This document shows, in pieces, positions 51,958 through 60,347 of a DNA stretch of 64,000 nucleotides. The notes beneath the pieces are model-generated. The model was not told the DNA's origin, made no database searches, and worked only from the letters and a program-made list of their open reading frames with translations. Source of the stretch: Murinocardiopsis flavida (GTDB taxonomy: Bacteria; Actinomycetota; Actinomycetes; Streptosporangiales; Streptosporangiaceae); NCBI RefSeq assembly GCF_003014485.1, contig NZ_PYGA01000001.1, positions 62,001 to 126,000 of the forward strand, in the 5' to 3' direction. The position numbers were made by a program, and so were the translations under genes. The first letter of the stretch is position 1. Each line of letters opens with the position of its first letter.

Positions 51958-52458
51958 TCAGCCCACCGCCCAGAGGTAGCCGCCCAGAACGACGCAGAGC
52001 AGCGCGATCGCGCTCGCAACGGCGCGCACCGTGTTCCAGCGGGTCCAGCGCGGCGAGAAGGCCGCCCACACCCGCGCGGCCTCGTCGCGGCCCTCCGGTG
52101 CTGCGGCCGCGTCGATGGTGTTGTTCAGCGGGACGTTGATCGCGGCGGTCGGCGCGAACGCGCCCAGCAGGTAGACGACCGCCCCCGCCCCGCAGGCCGC
52201 TGCCGCCGCCCCGTGCCCCAGCGGCAGCAGCAGTAGCGCCGCTGCCGCCGCCGCGATGGGCCCTCCTATGAAGACCGTGAAGAACGCGGGGTTGAGGATC
52301 GTGCGGTTGATGCTCTGCATGGCGGGCACCGCCTGGCGGGGGTCTGCCGCGTCGAGCCCGGGGACCACCGAGTTGGAATAGGCGAAGAAGACGCCCGCCA
52401 TTGCCCCCAAGAGCAACAAGGCCACTGCTATCGCGGTTATCGCCAGGCCCGAGAGCAT
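51958..52458 (-). CDS. DUF1772-family membrane protein
   Basis: This 166-residue protein has four membrane segments. It matches DUF1772 (anthrone-oxygenase-like) phrases such as FAYSNSVVPGLDAADPRQAV, AMQSINRTILNPAF and TAAINVPLNNTIDA, with a late WTRWNTVRA. Members act in polyketide-related oxidation or are of unknown function. AAGGAG lies six bases before the ATG. It stands alone, with about 370 bp before the next rightward gene. Confidence 0.83.
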   Translation of the reverse strand: MLSGLAITAIAVALLLLGAMAGVFFAYSNSVVPGLDAADPRQAVPAMQSINRTILNPAFFTVFIGGPIAAAAAALLLLPLGHGAAAAACGAGAVVYLLGAFAPTAAINVPLNNTIDAAAAPEGRDEAARVWAAFSPRWTRWNTVRAVASAIALLCVVLGGYLWAVG

Positions 52459-52782
52459 GGTCGGCTCCTTCCGCCGCCCACGGAAGCGGTACGGCAGTTC
52501 GTTGGTCGGCGGGTCCGTTCGCGAAGCCGGTGGCGCGCCAGTGTGCGAGAAGCCTACGGAGGCGCCGCCGCCCGTACGGATCCGGCTGTACCGCAACGCA
52601 GCCTGGGCGGATCTCCGCCGCTTCCGCGGCACGGGACTCGCGCGCCCCGCACCCGCGCCGCCGTCCGCTGCGCCGCGGTTGGGAGACCCCTCAGCCAGGT
52701 AGCGGGGTCATCGGAATACCGGATGCGACGGGCCCGACAAGGTGTGACGCAGGTCTCGTGTGCGCGGGTCGCGGACTCGGCG
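52459..52782. other. Gene-free stretch before the SMR gene
   Basis: About 320 bp separate the DUF1772 and SMR genes. I see no convincing small gene, RNA structure or repeat; only the far right end holds the SMR promoter and palindrome described separately. Confidence 0.6.
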
Positions 52783-52803
52783 TAGAATCTGGAGCGATCG
52801 CTC
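52783..52803 (+). promoter_or_regulatory. -10 box and palindromic operator of the SMR/TetR operon
   Basis: TAGAAT (52783-52788) is followed at once by GAGCGATCGCTC (52792-52803), a perfect 12-bp palindrome at the expected transcription start. This is a natural site for the TetR encoded as the second gene. Confidence 0.65.
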
Positions 52804-52831
52804 AGGTTTTTTCTTCTTCTCGGAGGTTCCC

Positions 52832-53167
52832 ATGGCATGGCTCTGGCTCGTCGGCGCGATCGCGGCCGAGGTGACCGCGACCGTCGGACTGAAGTTCTCC
52901 GCCGGCTTCACCAAGCTCGTCCCCTCGGTCGTGGTCGTGGTCGGGTACGCGGCGGCGTTCTTCATGCTGTCGCAGGGCCTCGCCCGCGGGCTCCCGCTCG
53001 GCGTCGCCTACGGCGTCTGGGCCGCGGCGGGCGTGGCGCTGATCGCCATCATCGGCGCGCTCTTCCTCGGCGAAGGCATGACCTGGATCCAGGCCGCCGG
53101 GATCGCCCTCATCATCGGCGGCGTCCTCGCGCTGGAGCTGGGCGGCCAGCATGCCAATGCAGCCTGA
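52832..53167 (+). CDS. SMR-family multidrug/quaternary-ammonium exporter
   Basis: This 111-residue protein has four membrane helices and the small-multidrug-resistance signature: the conserved Glu13 in AIAAEVTATVGLKFS and the phrase LPLGVAYGVWAAAGV. Members exchange protons for cationic drugs or guanidinium compounds, usually as dimers. GGAGG lies five bases before the ATG. It overlaps the following TetR gene by 17 bp, so the two form an operon that the TetR likely represses. Confidence 0.93.
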   Translation: MAWLWLVGAIAAEVTATVGLKFSAGFTKLVPSVVVVVGYAAAFFMLSQGLARGLPLGVAYGVWAAAGVALIAIIGALFLGEGMTWIQAAGIALIIGGVLALELGGQHANAA

Positions 53168-53744
53168 ATCCGACGAGGCGCACATCAGCGACGGACGGCG
53201 GCGCAAGGGCCACGAGCGCCGCCGCCGCCTGCTCGCGGCGGTCATGAGCGTCATCGAAAGGGACGGGGTCGCCGCTGTCACCCAGCGCGTCGTCGCCAAA
53301 GAGGCCGGGCTGCCGCCCAGCGCCGTCACCTACTACTACGCCACCGTCGATGACCTGCTCACAGCCGCGTTGATCCAGGTCAACGACTGGTACATCGACG
53401 CCTTCGCTTCGTTGTCCGCCGACGACGACCGCGCAATGGAGCAACTGGCCGAACTGATCGCCGCGGGCGGCGACCGCAACCGCGCCCACACGATGGCGGA
53501 GTACGAACTGTTCCTCATGGCGGGCCGGCGGCCCGACATGCGCGCCGAGATCGCGCGCTGGAACCAGGTGATCGACGCGTTCACCGCCAGGTTCACCGCG
53601 GACCCGCTCGACGGCACCGCGATCGCCGCGGCGATCGACGGCCTGTTCCTGCGCACGTTCACCACCGACGGACTGTCGACGGCCCCCGAGGTCCTCGCGG
53701 TGCTGAAACGCATCACCCGACGTCACCCATTCGCACCGGAGTAG
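53151..53744 (+). CDS. TetR-family regulator of the SMR operon
   Basis: This 197-residue regulator has an N-terminal TetR domain (RRRLLAAVMSVIERDGVAAVT, then LPPSAVTYYYATVDDLLTA) and a C-terminal domain close to the RutR/QacR-like group. ATGs at 53151 and 53157 are both possible. It overlaps the SMR gene by 17 bp; the likely operator is the palindrome at 52792-52803. The SMR substrates may be its inducers. Confidence 0.9.
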   Translation: MPMQPESDEAHISDGRRRKGHERRRRLLAAVMSVIERDGVAAVTQRVVAKEAGLPPSAVTYYYATVDDLLTAALIQVNDWYIDAFASLSADDDRAMEQLAELIAAGGDRNRAHTMAEYELFLMAGRRPDMRAEIARWNQVIDAFTARFTADPLDGTAIAAAIDGLFLRTFTTDGLSTAPEVLAVLKRITRRHPFAPE

Positions 53745-53748
53745 CACG

Positions 53749-54435
53749 ATGCCCACGATCCACCACGACCCGCGATATCCCGCGGCCGATTTCGACGAAC
53801 CCGAGCCCTACGGCCTCATCTACCTCGGTATCGCGGTCGACCCGCCGCGCCGCGTGCCGTTCGTCCGCGGGAGCGCCCAGCGCGACGACGCCATCGAGGA
53901 GTACAAGGCGTTCGCCCGGCAGTTGGAGGAGGACGGCAACGTCGTCGAGGCCACCGTCTACGAGGCGGTGCTGATCCCGCCCATCACCGGCGGCCCGCGG
54001 TTCGACGTGGCCGTGCTCATCCGCACCACGACGCCCGACACCATCGCGGCGGTCCAGAAGGCGGCGCCGTACCTGCGGTTCAACGCCGACTTCGCCATGG
54101 CCGCGCGCAACATCAGGCGGATCGGCGAGACCGACCGGACCTCCGCGGGGACCTTCCTGTTCAACCACTTCACCGCGGCCGACCCCGAAGGGGCCGTGGC
54201 CGTGTGGGAGAACCTCACGGGCTGGTACACGCGGGAGACGGGCGTGGACAACTCCACCCTGCTGCAACCCGTCGACGGCTCGAAGTTCGCGTTCGTCAAC
54301 TACGTGCGGCTGCCCACCGGCCCGGTCCGGTTCCTGCTCTCGCAGTTCGCCAAGCCGAGCTTCTTCCGCCACGTCCGGGGGCACCTGCGGTCGAACGGCA
54401 TGGCGGCCATGCCCATCATGGCCCGCATCGCCTGA
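53749..54435 (+). CDS. Conserved hypothetical protein following the SMR/TetR pair
   Basis: This 228-residue soluble protein has no family I recognise. The first half has an alpha/beta look (EEYKAFARQLEEDGNVVEATVYEAVL), and the middle carries NFxxAxPEGAVxVW-like residues (LFNHFTAADPEGAVAVWENL). The last third contains FAFVNYVRLPTGPVRFL. It starts four bases after the TetR stop and shares that gene's ribosome site region (GGAG), so it is probably co-transcribed with the SMR pump and TetR. Confidence 0.75.
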   Translation: MPTIHHDPRYPAADFDEPEPYGLIYLGIAVDPPRRVPFVRGSAQRDDAIEEYKAFARQLEEDGNVVEATVYEAVLIPPITGGPRFDVAVLIRTTTPDTIAAVQKAAPYLRFNADFAMAARNIRRIGETDRTSAGTFLFNHFTAADPEGAVAVWENLTGWYTRETGVDNSTLLQPVDGSKFAFVNYVRLPTGPVRFLLSQFAKPSFFRHVRGHLRSNGMAAMPIMARIA

Positions 54436-54578
54436 ACCGGTGGGCCGGCGGCCCCGGGCGGGGGCGCGCGACGGCCCGCACGGTCCGGCGCCGCGCCACC
54501 GCCGCCGGGAGGCTGGGGCGCGCGCCGCCGGGACACCGGGACACGGGACGCGCGCTCTGGTGTACCGCGCGGCAGCGG

Positions 54579-54586
54579 GTTAACCT
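54579..54586 (+). promoter_or_regulatory. Putative -10 box for a leaderless sulfotransferase transcript
   Basis: TTAACCT ends about eight bases before the ATG at 54595, and no ribosome site precedes the start. In actinobacteria this spacing suggests a leaderless mRNA. Confidence 0.45.
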
Positions 54587-54594
54587 GCGACGGT

Positions 54595-55587
54595 ATGACG
54601 CCGATCCCCCACCGTCCCGTGTTCATCCTGGGCTGTCCCCGATCCGGAACCACCTTGGTCCAGCTCATGGTGCACGCGCACCCGCGCTTCGCGATCCCGC
54701 CCGAGACCCGTTTCGTACTCGACGCGTACCAGCGCCGCAGGGAGTTCGGCGACCTGCGGGTGGCGGCGAACCGGCATCGGCTCGCCGCGTGGATCGTGCG
54801 GACGGAACGGCACCGGTTCGCCGACCTCGGCCTCGACCCCGACCGCACCGCCGCGGCCATCGCCGCTGCCCCGCCGACCCTCGGCTCGGCGATCGGCACG
54901 GTGTTCCGCTGCTACGCCGAGCGGTTCGGCAAGCCGCGCTGGGGCGACAAGCGTCCCGGGTACTACCAGCACGTCGACGTGATCACCCGGCTGTTCCCCG
55001 GCGCCCAGTTCGTGCACGTGGTCCGCGACGGCCGCGACTGCGTCGGCTCGCTGAAGCACCAGCCGTGGTACCGCCCCGACAGCTACGCCGCGATCGCCAC
55101 CTGGGCCGAGGCCGTCGACTACGGCGACGCCGCCGCCGACCGCCTCGGCCCCGGCTCCTACCACCGGCTGCGCTTCGAGTCGCTCATCGAGCATCCCGAG
55201 CGCGAACTCGCCGCGCTGTGCGCGTTCCTCGGCGAGGAGTACGACCCGGCGATGTGCGAACCGGCCGCGGTCGCCCGTGTCGTCCTGCCCGCGCGCAAGA
55301 CGTGGCACGACCGCACCCTCGGCCCGGTCGACCCGGCCGCCCAGGGGACGTGGCGGGCGCGGTTGGACCCGTGGGAGATCGAACTGTGCGAAACGGTGCT
55401 CGCGGGCCGACTGCGCGCGAACGGCTACGAGGTGTCGGGCGGGCGGCGCGCCTCCCCTTCCCGGCTCGCCCGTTACGCGGCAACGGCGTCCGCGCGCAGG
55501 CTCGCGCACCGCAAGCGGCGCATGACCGACACCGTGCGGCGGCTCGGCGAGCCCAGTCCCGCAGAGGTACCGGCCCCGCCCCACTGA
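54595..55587 (+). CDS. Sulfotransferase-family protein
   Basis: This 330-residue protein has the two PAPS-binding motifs of sulfotransferases: the 5'-phosphosulfate loop GCPRSGTTLV near residue 13 and the 3'-phosphate segment VVRDGRDCVGSLKHQ near 142. It should transfer sulfate from PAPS to a sugar, lipid or protein acceptor, which is unknown here. The C-terminus is strongly basic (KRRMTDTVRRLGE). A TTAACCT -10 lies about eight bases before the ATG, so the transcript may be leaderless. The gene stands alone. Confidence 0.85.
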   Translation: MTPIPHRPVFILGCPRSGTTLVQLMVHAHPRFAIPPETRFVLDAYQRRREFGDLRVAANRHRLAAWIVRTERHRFADLGLDPDRTAAAIAAAPPTLGSAIGTVFRCYAERFGKPRWGDKRPGYYQHVDVITRLFPGAQFVHVVRDGRDCVGSLKHQPWYRPDSYAAIATWAEAVDYGDAAADRLGPGSYHRLRFESLIEHPERELAALCAFLGEEYDPAMCEPAAVARVVLPARKTWHDRTLGPVDPAAQGTWRARLDPWEIELCETVLAGRLRANGYEVSGGRRASPSRLARYAATASARRLAHRKRRMTDTVRRLGEPSPAEVPAPPH

Positions 55588-55708
55588 GCGCGCCCCGGAA
55601 CCATGACCGGTGTCCAGGGCGAGGGGATGTGCTCACGGCCCCGGCGCCCTCGTATCGCGCAGCGGGGCCGCGAGAGAACGCCCTCGTACCCGGCGTTGCG
55701 CGCCGCCG

Positions 55709-56449
55709 CTAGGACGCCTCGGCCGCCTCGGCGGCGATGCGGTCGGCCCATGCCGCTGCCGCGGGCGAGCCCTCGCCCAACTGGTCGCGCAGGGCCAGCA
55801 CGAACGTGGTGTGCCCGTGCCCGGCGAGCGCCTCGACGACCCGCTCGGGGTCGCCCTCCTCGACCAGGTCGAGGATGCGGCTGTGGCGCGCCGCGTCCTC
55901 GCGCAGGGTCTCCATGCTGCGCCGCGCCCTGCGGTTCATCGCCATGCAGAGCCGCATCTGGAGGGCGAGGCCGCGGAACGCCGCTTCGAGCCGCCCGTGC
56001 CCGGACAGGCCGACCAGGGCGAGGTGGAAACCGAAGCCCTCCTCGGTCACGCCCGCGGAGTCGCCGGCAGCGGCCGCCGCCGCCAGCCGCGCCATGGCCT
56101 CGCGGCACCGCGCCATGGCGGCGGCGTCGTGCACGGGCACGCCGAGGCGGACCGCCATGTGCTCCAGTTCGTCGCGCAGCGTGCAGATCTCGTAGGCGTC
56201 CTGGAGGGTCACGGTGCGCACGAAGGTCCCGCGCCGGGGGACCTGCACCACCAGGCCCTCGGTCTCCAGTGACCGCAGGCCCTCGCGCAGCGGCGGCCGG
56301 CTCACGCCGAAGCGCGCGGACAGCCCCTCCTCGCCGAGCCGCGTGCCGGGGGGCAGGTCGCCGCGGAGGATCAGCTCCCTGATGCGGTCGGCCACCCACG
56401 CCGGCAGGCTCACCGGGACGTCGGACCGGCCGTGCTCGGTGCCGTTCAC
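55709..56449 (-). CDS. GntR-family regulator (FCD subfamily)
   Basis: This 246-residue regulator has a GntR winged helix-turn-helix (WVADRIRELILRGDLPPGTRL, then FGVSRPPLREGLRSLETEGL) and an FCD all-helical effector domain with conserved Arg/His residues. The GTG at 56449 has a GAGGGGG site five bases upstream; an ATG six codons earlier has a poor site. It is divergent from the CaiB/enoyl-CoA hydratase operon, with ATTGTAGACAAT between them, and probably represses that operon. Confidence 0.88.
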   Translation of the reverse strand: MNGTEHGRSDVPVSLPAWVADRIRELILRGDLPPGTRLGEEGLSARFGVSRPPLREGLRSLETEGLVVQVPRRGTFVRTVTLQDAYEICTLRDELEHMAVRLGVPVHDAAAMARCREAMARLAAAAAAGDSAGVTEEGFGFHLALVGLSGHGRLEAAFRGLALQMRLCMAMNRRARRSMETLREDAARHSRILDLVEEGDPERVVEALAGHGHTTFVLALRDQLGEGSPAAAAWADRIAAEAAEAS

Positions 56450-56489
56450 GCGGTCCCCCTCACTCATCGGACTCGGGCATCGGTTTATG

Positions 56490-56501
56490 ATTGTAGACAA
56501 T
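56490..56501. promoter_or_regulatory. GntR/FCD operator
   Basis: ATTGTAGACAAT is a perfect inverted repeat (ATTGT-AG-ACAAT) typical of FCD-type GntR sites. It lies between the gntR gene and the CaiB gene in an unusually AT-rich patch. Confidence 0.82.
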
Positions 56502-56587
56502 AGATTAAAGGCAATCGTGCGGGAACGCGGCTCATCCGGGGCCGAACCCCCGCGCGGTCGCGCCGCGCGACCGGCATCGGAGGAACT

Positions 56588-57781
56588 GTGCAGACCCAGA
56601 ACGAGGCTCCCCTGCGGGGCGTCACCGTCCTCGAGGTCGGCGTCTTCATGGCGGCCCCTTTCGCCGCGATGCAGCTCGCCGACCTCGGCGCGCGGGTGAT
56701 CAAGATCGAGCCGCCGGACTCGGGCGACCCCACCCGCGCCACCGGCCCCTTCCTCGACGGGGAGAGCTCGCCGTTCGTCCGGCTGAACCGCAACAAGGAG
56801 TCCGTCGCGCTCGACCTGAAGAGCGAGTCGGGCGCCGAGGCGTTCCGCGGCCTCGTCGCGCAGGCCGACGTCCTCGTGGAGAACCTGCGCCCCGGCGCCA
56901 TGGCCCGGCTCGGCTTCGGCCCCGATGCGCTGCTTGCGCTCAACCCGCGCCTGGTCTACGCCTCGGGCTCCGGCTGGGGCCAGGACGGGCCGCTGTCGGC
57001 GCTGCCCGGGCTCGACATCATGGCCCAGGCCCGCTCCGGGCTGATGTCGATCACCGGGACCCCCGAATCCGGCCCGGTCAAGATCGGCGTGCCAATGTGC
57101 GACCTGGTGTGCGGCCTCTACCTGGCGCTCGGCGTGACCGCGGCGCTGCGGCACCGCGACAGCACCGGGGAGGGCCAGCACATCGACGTCTCCCTGCTCG
57201 AATCGGGCGTGTCCTTCGCCGTGTGGGAGGCCGGCGGCTACTTCGCCACCGGCGAGACCGGCCGCCGCAACGGCAGCGCCCACCAGAAGCAGGCGCCCTA
57301 CCAGGCGGTCCGGGCGAAGGACGGCTGGGTCACCGTCGGCGCCATCACCCCGCCGACCTGGGCCGGGTTCTGCACCGCGCTGGGCCGCGACGACCTGCTC
57401 GCCGACGAGCGCTACGCCACCAGCGGCGAACGGCTCGCGCTGCGCCACGAGCTGATCCCCGCGATCGAGCGGACCACCCTCACGTGGACCGTCGAGGAGC
57501 TCGTCGCCGCGTGGGAGGCGGCCGGGGTTCCGTGCGCCCCCATCGCCGACCACGCCATGGCCTTCACCGATCCGCACCTCACCGAACGGGGCTTCTTCTG
57601 GGACGCCCCGCATCCCCGCCTGGGCGAGGTGCGCCAACTCGGGTCTCCGATGCGCATGTCGGCCACTCCGGCGCGCCGCGCCGCGGCAGGACCGGCCCTG
57701 GGCCAGGACACCGAACCGGTGCTGGCGGAGTTCGGCATCGCCGCCCCCGCGGCGGGACCCGCGGACGGGGCCGGCGAGTAG
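56588..57781 (+). CDS. CaiB/BaiF-type CoA transferase (class III)
   Basis: This 397-residue transferase has the family start GVTVLEVGVFMAAPFAAMQL, the catalytic Asp in LPGLDIMAQARSGLM, and the phrases LNRNKESVALDL and LRPGAMARLGFG. It moves CoA between carboxylic acids, making an acyl-CoA for the downstream hydratase. The GTG has a GGAGG site. The enoyl-CoA hydratase gene begins 73 bp later and is likely co-transcribed; the divergent GntR and palindrome suggest induction by the acid substrate. Confidence 0.9.
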   Translation: MQTQNEAPLRGVTVLEVGVFMAAPFAAMQLADLGARVIKIEPPDSGDPTRATGPFLDGESSPFVRLNRNKESVALDLKSESGAEAFRGLVAQADVLVENLRPGAMARLGFGPDALLALNPRLVYASGSGWGQDGPLSALPGLDIMAQARSGLMSITGTPESGPVKIGVPMCDLVCGLYLALGVTAALRHRDSTGEGQHIDVSLLESGVSFAVWEAGGYFATGETGRRNGSAHQKQAPYQAVRAKDGWVTVGAITPPTWAGFCTALGRDDLLADERYATSGERLALRHELIPAIERTTLTWTVEELVAAWEAAGVPCAPIADHAMAFTDPHLTERGFFWDAPHPRLGEVRQLGSPMRMSATPARRAAAGPALGQDTEPVLAEFGIAAPAAGPADGAGE

Positions 57782-57854
57782 GCGGCACGCGCCCGCCGAC
57801 AGCACACTGCGACACCCGACACCCCGACCGCCACCCGACACTCTACGGAGCCGC

Positions 57855-58661
57855 ATGACCGCCCGCAGCACACCGGAGTCCGCACCCGACACCGCCGAAC
57901 TCCTCGTCGAACGGGGCGACGGCGTCCTCACTGTCACCTTCAACCGCCCCGACGCGCGCAACGCCATGACCTGGGCCATGTACGAGGGCCTCTACGCGGC
58001 CTGCGAACTGGCCGACGGCGACCCCGGCATCCGGGCCATGGTGCTGCGCGGCAGCGGGACCAAGGCGTTCGTCGCCGGTACCGACATCGGCCAGTTCGCG
58101 GAGTTCACCTCGGGCTCCGACGGGGTCGCCTACGAGGCCCGCATCACCCGTGTCGTCAACCGCCTGGAGGACGTCGACGTCCCGACTCTCGCCGCGGTGC
58201 GCGGGTACTGCGTCGGCGGCGGCCTCGCCATCGCCGCGGCGTGCGACCTGCGTATCGGCGACGACACCGCACGGTTCGGCGTGCCGATCGCCAGGACCCT
58301 CGGCAACACCCTGTCGGCGAACTCCCTGTCGCTGCTGGTCCACCACCTCGGCCCGGCGCGGACGCTCGACCTGCTGCTGCGCGCCGACTTTCTCGGCGCG
58401 GCCGACGCGGCGGCCGCGGGCTTCCTCGCCGAGGTGTGCGCCCCGGCGGAGCTGGACGACCGGGTCGGCGCCGCGGCCGAACGGCTGCTCGGGCACGCGC
58501 CGTTGACCATGCGGGCCACCAAGGAGCTGGTGCGCCGCATGCGCCGCCGGCTGCTCGTCGAGGACGACGACGTCGTCGAGGCGGTGTTCGGCAGCGAGGA
58601 CTTCGCCGCCGCCGTCAGCGCCTTCGGCAGCCGGACGCCCGTGCGGTGGCAGGGCCGCTGA
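57855..58661 (+). CDS. Enoyl-CoA hydratase/isomerase family protein
   Basis: This 268-residue crotonase-fold protein has the oxyanion-hole segments AFVAGTDIGQFAEF and CVGGGLAIAAACDLRI. The C-terminal helical part ends in NRPDARNAM-type helical-domain residues early and FGSRTPVRW late. It hydrates or isomerises an enoyl-CoA thioester. With the CaiB-type transferase it makes a short acyl-CoA pathway; the exact acid is unknown. A CGGAG site lies before the ATG. Confidence 0.88.
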   Translation: MTARSTPESAPDTAELLVERGDGVLTVTFNRPDARNAMTWAMYEGLYAACELADGDPGIRAMVLRGSGTKAFVAGTDIGQFAEFTSGSDGVAYEARITRVVNRLEDVDVPTLAAVRGYCVGGGLAIAAACDLRIGDDTARFGVPIARTLGNTLSANSLSLLVHHLGPARTLDLLLRADFLGAADAAAAGFLAEVCAPAELDDRVGAAAERLLGHAPLTMRATKELVRRMRRRLLVEDDDVVEAVFGSEDFAAAVSAFGSRTPVRWQGR

Positions 58662-58766
58662 CGATCGGCCCGGTGGCGGTGCCGCGTGCGCGGCCGCGGA
58701 TGGTCCCGCCCGGCCCCTCCGGGGCCGGGCGGGCGGCCCGGGGTTGCGAGCGGTGCCGGGACGCGC

Positions 58767-59630
58767 TCAGGAGTCGTGCAGCATGGCGCGGCGCAGCCGG
58801 GTCAGCGTCGAGTTGAGCAGGCGTGAGACGTGCATCTGCGAGCAGCCCATGGCCTCGGCGATCTGGGCCTGGGTCTGGTCGCCGAAGAACCGCAGGAGCA
58901 GGATGCGCCGTTCGCGGGGCGGGATCCCGACGAGCGCCTGTTTCAGCGCCTCGCGGTCGACCGCGAGCTCGATGCCGGGGTCGGCGGCTCCGATGGAGTC
59001 GCCGAGCATGGTCTCCTCCCCTTCCTCATTGGTGCCGTAGGGGCGGTCGAGCGACAGCGCGGAATAGGCCGAGCAGGCACCGAGCATCTCGCCGGTGGCC
59101 TTGGCGTCCAGCCCCATGTGCGCGCCGATCTCGGTGAGCGACGGCGAGCGGCTGTGCCGCTGGGTGAACTCCGTGGTGAACCGGTTCAGTTCGGCGCGGC
59201 GCTCCTGGTGGGCGCGCGGCGCGTGGACGGCCCACGTGTTGTCGCGGAAGTGCCGCTTGAGCTCGCCGGTCATCGTCGGCAGCAGGTAGGACATGAAGGG
59301 CTTGCCGCGCCCGGGGTCGAACCCGCGGATGGCCTTCATCAACCCGACCCTGGCCACCTGCCGCAGGTCCTCCTGCGCGACCCCGCGGTCGCGGTAGCGC
59401 CGCGCCTCGCGTTCGACCACCGGCGCGTGGATCTTCGCCAGGCGGGCGCAGATCCGGTGCGCCTCTTCGCTGTGGTCGGGGACCCGGGCGAGTTCGGCGA
59501 ACAGCCATTCGGTGTCGTTGTCGCGGTGGGTGTCGCGGTGGTCGTCGCGCGCAGGCGGGCGGTGCCGCCTCGGCTCCGCGACGGAGTGCGTTCGCGTGGG
59601 TATTCGGGTGCCCAGCCGCGTACTGCTCAT
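58767..59630 (-). CDS. SigB/SigF/SigG-family alternative sigma factor
   Basis: This 287-residue sigma factor has regions 2, 3 and 4 but no region 1.1. Region 2 is VARVGLMKAIRGFDPGRGK with FMSYLLPTMTGELKRHFRDN, region 3 is around residues 155-215, and region 4 ends with AEAMGCSQMHVSRLLNST. This pattern is that of the stress/sporulation group (SigB/SigF of Bacillus and relatives in Streptomyces). GGAAGGAG lies seven bases before the ATG. A SigB-type promoter may sit upstream (59780-59804). No anti-sigma or anti-anti-sigma gene is adjacent. Confidence 0.9.
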   Translation of the reverse strand: MSSTRLGTRIPTRTHSVAEPRRHRPPARDDHRDTHRDNDTEWLFAELARVPDHSEEAHRICARLAKIHAPVVEREARRYRDRGVAQEDLRQVARVGLMKAIRGFDPGRGKPFMSYLLPTMTGELKRHFRDNTWAVHAPRAHQERRAELNRFTTEFTQRHSRSPSLTEIGAHMGLDAKATGEMLGACSAYSALSLDRPYGTNEEGEETMLGDSIGAADPGIELAVDREALKQALVGIPPRERRILLLRFFGDQTQAQIAEAMGCSQMHVSRLLNSTLTRLRRAMLHDS

Positions 59631-59779
59631 ACCGGATCTCCTTCCGACAGAGCCAGATCGTCCGAACGGTGTGATGGTTACGGCGGTGTTGCTGCCAACC
59701 GCACCCGGATCGGGCGCTCTGCTCGCCGACGCCCGCAAGGGACATGTAGCCGGCCGCGTTTTCGGACCTGGAATGAGCC

Positions 59780-59804
59780 GTTCCCGACACGGAACCGCAC
59801 AAAC
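59780..59804 (-). promoter_or_regulatory. Putative SigB-type promoter of the sigma gene
   Basis: On the minus strand GTTT, a 15-bp spacer and GGGAAC resemble the GTTT-N(14-16)-GGGTAC pattern of SigB-group promoters with one mismatch. It lies about 150 bp before the sigma start and would allow autoregulation. Confidence 0.4.
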
Positions 59805-59975
59805 CCTCACATGACGGGGCCGGATCCGGGGTCGCCGGTGGGGTCGGCACTCCCGCGCGCGGGATTTGCGACTTCGTTACTGGTCGGCGCGGCTGCCCCG
59901 GGGGGCACCGGTGTTGTCACATTGTCACCGGAGAGAATGAATCAAGCGCGGTAAGGATGGGCAGGTTTGTGTTTC

Positions 59976-60179
59976 ATGAGCCCTACACCCGATTGGGATG
60001 ACCTCGACGACGAGCAGTTGCTGGCCGAAGCCGAGTCCGTCATCGACCAGGACCGGTTGAATCCCCGCGTGCTCGCCCTGATCGAGGCCATCCTCCAGGC
60101 GCCCGCCGACTCGCCTGGCGACGACTCCTCCGGCGACGACTCCCCGAGCACCGACGGGACACCGCCGCCGAACGGGTGA
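59976..60179 (+). CDS. Small acidic protein (67 residues)
   Basis: This 67-residue protein begins MSPTPDWDDLDDEQLLAEAE and carries a predicted helix (residues of about 12-42). An Asp/Ser-rich tail with two SPGDDSSGDDSP-like stretches follows. It is very acidic and has no family I recognise. It stands between the divergent sigma gene and the sdh operon. A weak GGCAGG site lies before the ATG; a TTG three codons upstream is in frame. Confidence 0.55.
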   Translation: MSPTPDWDDLDDEQLLAEAESVIDQDRLNPRVLALIEAILQAPADSPGDDSSGDDSPSTDGTPPPNG

Positions 60180-60313
60180 CCGCTCGCCTCCCACCCCGCC
60201 GCCCCGCCGCCCCCGCCCCCGCATCGCCCCCGCAGCTCCGCCCCACCCCCGCAGCCCCGCACCGGCACCGCCGCTCCCATTGACCGGACGAACGCCCGCA
60301 TTTTACTCTCCTA

Positions 60314-60330
60314 GGTAAGAGGTCTTACCA
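60314..60330. promoter_or_regulatory. Shared operator, copy 1 (before the sdh-like operon)
   Basis: GGTAAGA-GG-TCTTACC is an inverted repeat with 7-bp arms, followed by A. Read on the minus strand as TGGTAAGACCTCTTACC it matches the site at 63790-63806 at 15 of 17 positions. It lies 18-34 bp before the ATG and downstream of a TTGACC/TACTCT promoter. Confidence 0.72.
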
Positions 60331-60347
60331 GAATATGAGGAGTGCAT

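Noticed and set aside
52740-52831. Guanidine riboswitch before the SMR gene
   Set aside because: No recognisable guanidine-I/II/III core; a palindromic operator right after the -10 box explains control better.
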